From assembly GCF_001028625.1 (NCBI RefSeq), contig NZ_CP011805.1:2155001-2219000 (forward strand): a DNA stretch of 64,000 nucleotides, written 5' to 3'. This document shows, in pieces, positions 59,206 to 64,000 of this stretch (the first letter of the stretch is position 1; each line of letters starts with the position of its first letter). The translations under genes were made by a program, and so were the position numbers. Below the pieces are notes generated by a model. It saw only the letters and a program-made list of their open reading frames with translations, was not told the DNA's origin and did no database searches. The stretch is from Pelagerythrobacter marensis. Its GTDB lineage: Bacteria; Pseudomonadota; Alphaproteobacteria; Sphingomonadales; Sphingomonadaceae.

Positions 59206-59904
59206 TTATTGTGCAATTTCCAGGTGGGCCCAGACGGGCAGGTGATCCGACGCCCGTGCGGACAGCGCGCTATGGTGAACATGCACCTCGCGCGGATGGC
59301 AGTGTTCCGAGGTCACGATCCGGTCGAACCGCGCGACGGGGCGGCGGCTGGGGAAGCTGCGGCCGGGATCGAGCACGCGCCACCCTTGCGCAAATTCCCG
59401 CATCGCGCCGGTCCGGATGCCCCACTGGTTGAAATCGCCCATCAGCACGGTCGGACACTGCGGCTCGCACGCGCCATGATGATCGAGGATCGCCCTGACC
59501 TGATCGCGCCGGCGCAGGCCCGACAGGTCCAGGTGGGTGCCGATCACCCGCACCCTGACACCGTGGCAGTCGACATCGGCGCGCACAGCACCGCGCGGCT
59601 CCAGCGTTGGCAGATTGAGCGGTTCCGCCTCGATCACATTATAGCCGCGCCGCACGAGGATGGCATTTCCGTGCCAGCCCAGGCTGCGCGGCCGGCGGGC
59701 CAGCGCAACGGGCTTCCACGGCGTGTCGTCCAGCGCCGCGCGCGACAGCACGCTGGCGCGGTCCCCGATCCGCCGGTCCACTTCCTGCAGGGCGATAATG
59801 TCCGCATCGATCTCGCGCAGGACGGCAATGATCCGATCGGGATCGCGCCGCCGGTCGAGCCCGACTGCCTTGTGAATGTTGTAGCTCGCGAAAGTCAGTT
59901 GCAC
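59206..59904 (-). CDS. Endonuclease/exonuclease/phosphatase family hydrolase
   Basis: This 232-residue protein has the EEP fold words FASYNIHKAVGLDRR, ALQEVDRRIGDRAS, VLMGDFNQWGIRTG and the catalytic SDHLPVWAHLE. It hydrolyses phosphodiester bonds, either in nucleic acid or lipid head groups. The start GTG at 59904 is chosen because the fold begins directly after it; no clean ribosome site is seen. A PNPOx-like gene precedes it by 17 bases. Confidence 0.88.
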   Translation of the reverse strand: MQLTFASYNIHKAVGLDRRRDPDRIIAVLREIDADIIALQEVDRRIGDRASVLSRAALDDTPWKPVALARRPRSLGWHGNAILVRRGYNVIEAEPLNLPTLEPRGAVRADVDCHGVRVRVIGTHLDLSGLRRRDQVRAILDHHGACEPQCPTVLMGDFNQWGIRTGAMREFAQGWRVLDPGRSFPSRRPVARFDRIVTSEHCHPREVHVHHSALSARASDHLPVWAHLEIAQ

Positions 59905-59921
59905 GCGGGGGAGAACGAACC

Positions 59922-60512
59922 TCAGGCCGGTCCGGCGCCAGGATCGCCCGCGATGTAGCGGTCGGTCGGCCGGGTCGGCAGGCCATCGATGCTGCTGGTC
60001 CGCTTTCCGGTCTTCTCCGCCCATTTCTGTGGGTCGGCCTGGGCATGATATTTCACCAGCGTCGGACGCTCTTTCTCGAACTCCATCAAGGGCACGCCCC
60101 AGCCGCAACTCGTTTGCACGCTTTCGACTGCGATCTCGAAAATCTGGCGCGTGCCGGGCATCAGCGTGAAGTGCCCGGCCAGCTCGTCCCATTCGGGATC
60201 GGCCGGCAGGACCGGTCGGCCACGGCCATAGATGCGCAGGATCAGCGCCGGCTGTTCGAAATTGCAGAACATCACCGTAATGCGCCCGCCGCTGCCGTTA
60301 TCGTCGGCCAGAAGGTGCGCGTTGGTTTCGTTCCCCGACCCGCCGAGATCGAGATAGCCGACCCTGTCGGGCGCAATCACGCGGAAGGAATCGAGGCCCT
60401 TGGGGCTGAGATTGATCCGTGCACCCTCCGCCGCGGTCGCAACGAAGAACATCGGCTGCTTCGCGATCATCGCGATATGGGCATCGGTGAGCGTGTCGGT
60501 GAAGTCGGCCAT
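59922..60512 (-). CDS. Pyridoxamine 5'-phosphate oxidase family protein
   Basis: This 196-residue protein has the split-barrel flavin-binding pattern with MFFVATAAEGARINLSPKG, RVGYLDLGGSGNETNAHLLA and NGSGGRITVMFCNFEQPALI. It is a PNPOx-like FMN or F420 protein rather than PdxH proper, since the PdxH C-terminal signature is not seen. Its role is unknown. It precedes the EEP hydrolase gene on the same strand. Confidence 0.9.
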   Translation of the reverse strand: MADFTDTLTDAHIAMIAKQPMFFVATAAEGARINLSPKGLDSFRVIAPDRVGYLDLGGSGNETNAHLLADDNGSGGRITVMFCNFEQPALILRIYGRGRPVLPADPEWDELAGHFTLMPGTRQIFEIAVESVQTSCGWGVPLMEFEKERPTLVKYHAQADPQKWAEKTGKRTSSIDGLPTRPTDRYIAGDPGAGPA

Positions 60513-60576
60513 AAAGGCGATCTATCGCACCTTCCGCCCGCCGTCACCCCTGCCCGGGCGCGGCGGGATACACGGC

Positions 60577-62097
60577 CTAGCGTTCCTTGGTGGCGGAGAA
60601 CGTCAGATCGGGATTGCGTTCCTGCTGATAGTTCACATCCCACACGCTCTTGGCCATGAAAACCAGATCGCCATCGCGGTCCCGGGCGAGGTTCGCGCGG
60701 TTGAAACTTTCGAATTCGTCCATCGCCTTCGCATCGCCGGCCAGCCAGCGAGCGGTTGCGAAGGGGGATGCTTCCAGCACCGCCTCCACCTTGTATTCCG
60801 CCTCCAGCCGCGAGACGAGCACGTCGAGCTGCAACTGGCCGACGACGCCGACGATCCACTGGCCGCCGATCTCGGGATAGAAGACCTGGATCACGCCCTC
60901 TTCGCTCAGATCGTCGAGCGCCTTCCTCAGCTGCTTGGTCTTGGTCGGATCGCGCAGAACGACCCGGCGCAGGATTTCCGGCGCAAAATTGGGCAGGCCG
61001 GTAAAGCGGATCTGGTTCTTCTCGCTCAGCGTGTCGCCCACGCGCAGCGTGCCGTGGTTGGGAATGCCGATGATATCGCCGGCCTGCGCGGTATCGGCCA
61101 GTTCGCGATCCTGGGCCATGAACAGGATCGGAGAATGGATCGCGATCGGCTTGCCCAGACCGCTCGGTGTCAGCTTCATCCCGCGTTTGAAGGTGCCCGA
61201 CACCTGCCGCATGAAGGCAATCCGGTCGCGATGGTTCGGGTCCATGTTGGCCTGGACCTTGAAGATGAAGCCGGTGACCTCGTCCCGATCGGGCGTGATC
61301 TGGTCCTCGCCCGCCGGCTGCGGACGCGGCGGCGGGGCCCAGCGCGCGATGGCGGCGATCAGTTCCTCGACCCCGAAATTCTTGAGCGCCGAACCGAAGA
61401 ACACCGGCGTCAGATCGCCGTTGCGATAGGCTTCCAGATCGAATTCGGGATAGCCGATCCGGGTCAGCTCGATTTCCTCGGCCAGATCTTCAGGCAGATC
61501 GCCCGGCGCATCGCGCTTGCCGCGATATTCGCGGCTTTCCCCTTCGGGCCGGGCCACCGTCCCGCTCGCGAAATCGAGCACGCCGGTGAACAGCCCGCCC
61601 ATGCCCAGTGGCGCGCTCTGCGGCGACACGTCGAGCGCCAGGGCGTCGGCCACTTCGTCGAGCGTTTCGAAGATCGAACGGCCTTCGCGGTCGACCTTGT
61701 TGACGAACGTGATGATCGGCACCGATCGCAGGCGGCAGACCTCGAACAGCTTGCGCGTCTGCGGCTCGATCCCCTTGGCCGCATCGATCACCATGATCGC
61801 CGAATCGACCGCGGTCAGCGTGCGGTAGGTGTCTTCGGAAAAATCCTCGTGCCCCGGCGTGTCGAGCAGGTTGAAGGTGATCCCGTCCTTTTCGAACGTC
61901 ATTACGCTGGAGGTGACCGAGATGCCGCGCTGCTGCTCGATCTTCATCCAGTCCGAGCGCGCGCGCCGCGCCGCACCGCGCGCCTTCACTTCGCCTGCAA
62001 GATGGATTGCCCCGCCTTGCAGCAACAGCTTCTCGGTCAGCGTGGTCTTACCCGCATCGGGGTGCGAAATGATCGCGAACGTGCGGCGATTGGACAT
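60577..62097 (-). CDS. prfC: Peptide chain release factor 3
   Basis: This 506-residue GTPase has the motifs ISHPDAGKTTLTEKLLL (G1), NLLDTPGHEDFSEDTYR (G3) and TFVNKVDREGRS (G4), and the RF3-specific C-terminal FYPEIGGQWIVGVVGQLQLD. It recycles RF1/RF2 after termination. The ATG at 62097 gives MSNRRTFAIISHPDAG; the longer frame to 62139 is not conserved. Confidence 0.97.
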   Translation of the reverse strand: MSNRRTFAIISHPDAGKTTLTEKLLLQGGAIHLAGEVKARGAARRARSDWMKIEQQRGISVTSSVMTFEKDGITFNLLDTPGHEDFSEDTYRTLTAVDSAIMVIDAAKGIEPQTRKLFEVCRLRSVPIITFVNKVDREGRSIFETLDEVADALALDVSPQSAPLGMGGLFTGVLDFASGTVARPEGESREYRGKRDAPGDLPEDLAEEIELTRIGYPEFDLEAYRNGDLTPVFFGSALKNFGVEELIAAIARWAPPPRPQPAGEDQITPDRDEVTGFIFKVQANMDPNHRDRIAFMRQVSGTFKRGMKLTPSGLGKPIAIHSPILFMAQDRELADTAQAGDIIGIPNHGTLRVGDTLSEKNQIRFTGLPNFAPEILRRVVLRDPTKTKQLRKALDDLSEEGVIQVFYPEIGGQWIVGVVGQLQLDVLVSRLEAEYKVEAVLEASPFATARWLAGDAKAMDEFESFNRANLARDRDGDLVFMAKSVWDVNYQQERNPDLTFSATKER

Positions 62098-62163
62098 GGC
62101 CGGCGCGCCTAGCCGCAGCGCACGGTTTCGTCCACCCAAGATGCATGGGCGGGCGCAGCGCGC

Positions 62164-62916
62164 TCAACCCCCGCGCGCGACCTGGAAGCCGGCGTAGCTC
62201 TGGCTCACCGGCATCAGTTCCAGCGTGTTGATGTTGAGATGCGGCGGCAGTTCCGCGACCCAGCGGACGGTGTCGGCGATATCGCCGGCCGTCATCGGCT
62301 GCGCGCCGCCGTAAAGCCGCTCGTGCGCTTCCTTGTTGCCACCGGTCCGCACCAGAGTGAATTCGGTTTCGACCATGCCCGGCTCGATTGAGGTCACCCG
62401 CACGCCGGTGCCGTGCAGATCGCTGCGCAGACCAAGCGCGAACTGGCGCACGAAAGCCTTGGTGCCGCCGTAGACGTTACCGCCCGAATAGGGGTAATTC
62501 GCCGCGACGGACGAGATGTTGATCACCGCGCCCTTGCGCTCGATCAGGGCGGGAAGCAGCTTGTGCGTCAACGAAACCAGCGCGGTCACATTGGTTTCGA
62601 TCATCGTTGTCCAGTCCGCGAGGCTGGCTTCCTGCGCCGGCGACGTGCCCAGCGCCAGCCCGGCGTTGTTGAGCAGCAGGTCTATCCCCGCGAACGAATC
62701 GGGCAGGTTGCCGAGCGCGTCGTCGCGTGCCGCTTCGTCGCGCACATCGAATACCGCCGCGTGAACCTTGTCGGACCCAAGCTCGGCCACCAGCGCCTCC
62801 AGCCGTTCGGCGCGGCGTCCGGTTGCGACACAGCGCCAGCCGGCGGCGGCGAGATTGCGAACGCAGGCTTCGCCAATGCCCGCGGTTGCGCCCGTGACGA
62901 GTGCCGTCCTGTTCAT
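62164..62916 (-). CDS. SDR family NAD(P)-dependent oxidoreductase
   Basis: This 250-residue protein has the Rossmann motif ALVTGATAGIGEACVRNL, NNAGLALG, Ser in VINISSVAANYPYSGG and the catalytic YGGTK of GGNVYGGTKAFVRQFAL. The pattern matches YdfG-type (3-hydroxy acid/serine dehydrogenase) SDRs. Its ATG overlaps the pheT stop (ATGA), so it is co-translated with pheT. Confidence 0.92.
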   Translation of the reverse strand: MNRTALVTGATAGIGEACVRNLAAAGWRCVATGRRAERLEALVAELGSDKVHAAVFDVRDEAARDDALGNLPDSFAGIDLLLNNAGLALGTSPAQEASLADWTTMIETNVTALVSLTHKLLPALIERKGAVINISSVAANYPYSGGNVYGGTKAFVRQFALGLRSDLHGTGVRVTSIEPGMVETEFTLVRTGGNKEAHERLYGGAQPMTAGDIADTVRWVAELPPHLNINTLELMPVSQSYAGFQVARGG

Positions 62917-64000
62917 GCTCTCAGCTCCGCTCCCACTTTGCCGGCCGCCGCGACGATCTTGTCAGAAATTGCCTTGATCTCGGCATCGGTAAAGCTCTTC
63001 TCGCCGGGCTGCAGGACGACCTCGACCGCAACAGACTTGCGCCCTGCCTCCACGCCCTGGCCGGTGAAGACATCGAACGCGCGCGCATCGACGACCGCTG
63101 CCTTGTCCGCCCCGCGCACCGCGCGGACCAGATCGGCCGCAGCAAGGCCCGCAGGGACGAGGAAGGCGAAATCGCGCGTCACCGGCTGCAACGCCGGCGG
63201 CGCATAGGCAGGCCGGGCAAACCCTGCAGACGCCTTTCGCGCAGGGATCGCGTCAAGAAACAGCTCCGCCGCGACCACCGGGCCATCGATGTCGAAAGCC
63301 TTCAGCGTGTTCGGATGCAGCGCACCGAACCGGGCGAGAACATTCTTGGGCCCGAGCCGCAGCGTGGCCGACTGGCCGGGATGGAACTGCGGCCCCGCCT
63401 CGCCCATGACCATCAGGTTGCCGACCGGGGCACCCGCGGCTTCGAGCAGCGCCGTGGCCTCGGCCTTGGCGTCGAAGGCGTCGAAACCCTGCGCCTTACC
63501 GGTCGCCCAGCCGCGCGCGACCTTTTCACCGGCTAGCACCAGGCCCAGCGTCGGCTTCTCGTCGCTCGCGCCGTTCTTGCCGCGGAAATAGCGGCGACCG
63601 ATCTCGAACAGGCGGCTGCCCGGCGCGCCGCGATCGGCATTACGCTTGGCCGCGGCCAGCAGCCCCGGAAGGAGCGAAGGCTGCATCGCCTTCATGTCCT
63701 CGCTGATCGGATTGTCGAGCACCCACAGGGCCGCGCCGTCCGCGAAATGCTCTGCCTCGGCAACAGGTAGGAACGACCATGTCACGGCCTCGTTCAGCCC
63801 GCGCGCGGCGGCGCTGCGGCGCAGCTTGCGTTCGGTCTGCTGCAACGCGGTCGCGGTAGGCCGGGCAACCCCTTCCGCCCGCGGCAGGGGCACGCTTTCC
63901 ACTGTGTCGAGGCCGTGAATACGCACGACTTCCTCGACCAGATCGGCAGGCCCCTCGATATCGTGACGGCGCGCGGGGCATGTGACCTGCCAATCCTCGC
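62913..64000 (-). CDS. pheT: Phenylalanine--tRNA ligase beta subunit, partial (5' end outside window)
   Basis: The C-terminal 362 residues or so are present; the frame is open to the right edge. It starts in the B5 domain with RHDIEGPADLVEEVVRIHG, then the catalytic-like domain with LRRSAAARGLNEAVTWSFLP and LDNPISEDMKAMQPSLLPGL, and ends with the anticodon-binding FDX-ACB domain (LQPVTRDFAFLVPAGLAAAD, AVEVVLQPGEKSFTDAEIKA). With PheS it charges tRNA(Phe). pheS would lie to the right. Confidence 0.97.
   Translation of the reverse strand, partial: EDWQVTCPARRHDIEGPADLVEEVVRIHGLDTVESVPLPRAEGVARPTATALQQTERKLRRSAAARGLNEAVTWSFLPVAEAEHFADGAALWVLDNPISEDMKAMQPSLLPGLLAAAKRNADRGAPGSRLFEIGRRYFRGKNGASDEKPTLGLVLAGEKVARGWATGKAQGFDAFDAKAEATALLEAAGAPVGNLMVMGEAGPQFHPGQSATLRLGPKNVLARFGALHPNTLKAFDIDGPVVAAELFLDAIPARKASAGFARPAYAPPALQPVTRDFAFLVPAGLAAADLVRAVRGADKAAVVDARAFDVFTGQGVEAGRKSVAVEVVLQPGEKSFTDAEIKAISDKIVAAAGKVGAELRA

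Noticed and set aside
1..64000. tRNA, rRNA, tmRNA or riboswitch
   Set aside because: I looked in the spacers, including upstream of queC and the cobalamin adenosyltransferase gene, and saw no convincing structure by eye; a covariance search (tRNAscan-SE, Infernal) would be decisive.

Overview
The window is high-GC DNA, densely coded on both strands, from an alphaproteobacterium, most likely of the order Sphingomonadales (Erythrobacteraceae or Sphingomonadaceae type). The evidence is an acyl carrier protein/serine palmitoyltransferase pair for sphingolipid synthesis, a DivK-like single-domain response regulator, an alphaproteobacterial DksA, DUF3572 and DUF4112 proteins, and a complete RcGTA-like gene transfer agent (GTA) structural cluster ending in a DUF2793 protein. 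No rRNA, tRNA, CRISPR array, transposase or integrase was seen. Taxonomy is inferred from protein character only.

Layout. 1-3.3 kb: a PepSY membrane protein (cut by the window edge) and a TonB-dependent receptor, probably iron or siderophore uptake, then a DUF3592 membrane protein. 3.3-13.6 kb: housekeeping genes (malic enzyme maeB, mismatch repair mutS divergent from it, a 3-hydroxyacyl-CoA dehydrogenase, a PduO-type cobalamin adenosyltransferase, gluQ, an HNH nuclease). 13.7-18.7 kb, mostly minus strand: kynU-kynA tryptophan degradation, DUF4112, a peptide-type solute-binding lipoprotein, PilZ, DksA. 19.3-22.6 kb: a tightly coupled minus-strand operon (DUF3572, HAD hydrolase, RidA, glycerophosphodiesterase, FemAB-like acyltransferase) with 4-nt overlaps at each junction. 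22.7-26.9 kb: divK, acp-spt, a nucleotidyltransferase-fold gene whose start codon lies in a perfect 18-bp inverted repeat, OsmC, and a DedA/YqaA-type protein.

27.2-42.4 kb is the GTA: small and large terminase, portal, gp3.5-like protein, prohead protease, capsid, head-tail connector, a 56-residue Arg-rich protein in the gp7 position, tail terminator, major tail protein, tail assembly chaperones, a short tape measure, a 778-residue DUF2460 fusion, the DUF2163 hub, an NlpC/P60-like peptidase, a gp15-like tail protein lacking the usual TIM-barrel insert, and DUF2793. The proteins form a complete head and tail set without integrase, replication or lysis genes, as expected of a GTA rather than a prophage. 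Nearly every spacer inside the cluster carries a palindromic repeat of one of three families, while spacers elsewhere in the window do not. Two spacers carry copies of a roughly 250-bp element, one of them with near-perfect 36-bp terminal inverted repeats. This, together with the rearranged tail-tip proteins, is the most unusual part of the window.

42.6-64 kb: an OmpA-family porin with a strong terminator, Cu/Zn superoxide dismutase, an MFS transporter, queC, the argD-argF-hslO block, a two-domain cold-shock protein with a Gly-rich N-terminus, a TerC-family membrane protein with a rhodanese/phosphatase-like partner, an M20 peptidase, a sterol-desaturase-type hydroxylase and a GMC oxidoreductase. 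These are followed by the nitrogen-responsive glnK-amtB operon behind a textbook sigma-54 promoter, an EEP-family hydrolase, a flavin-type oxidase-like protein, prfC, an SDR dehydrogenase and the 3' part of pheT, cut by the right edge.
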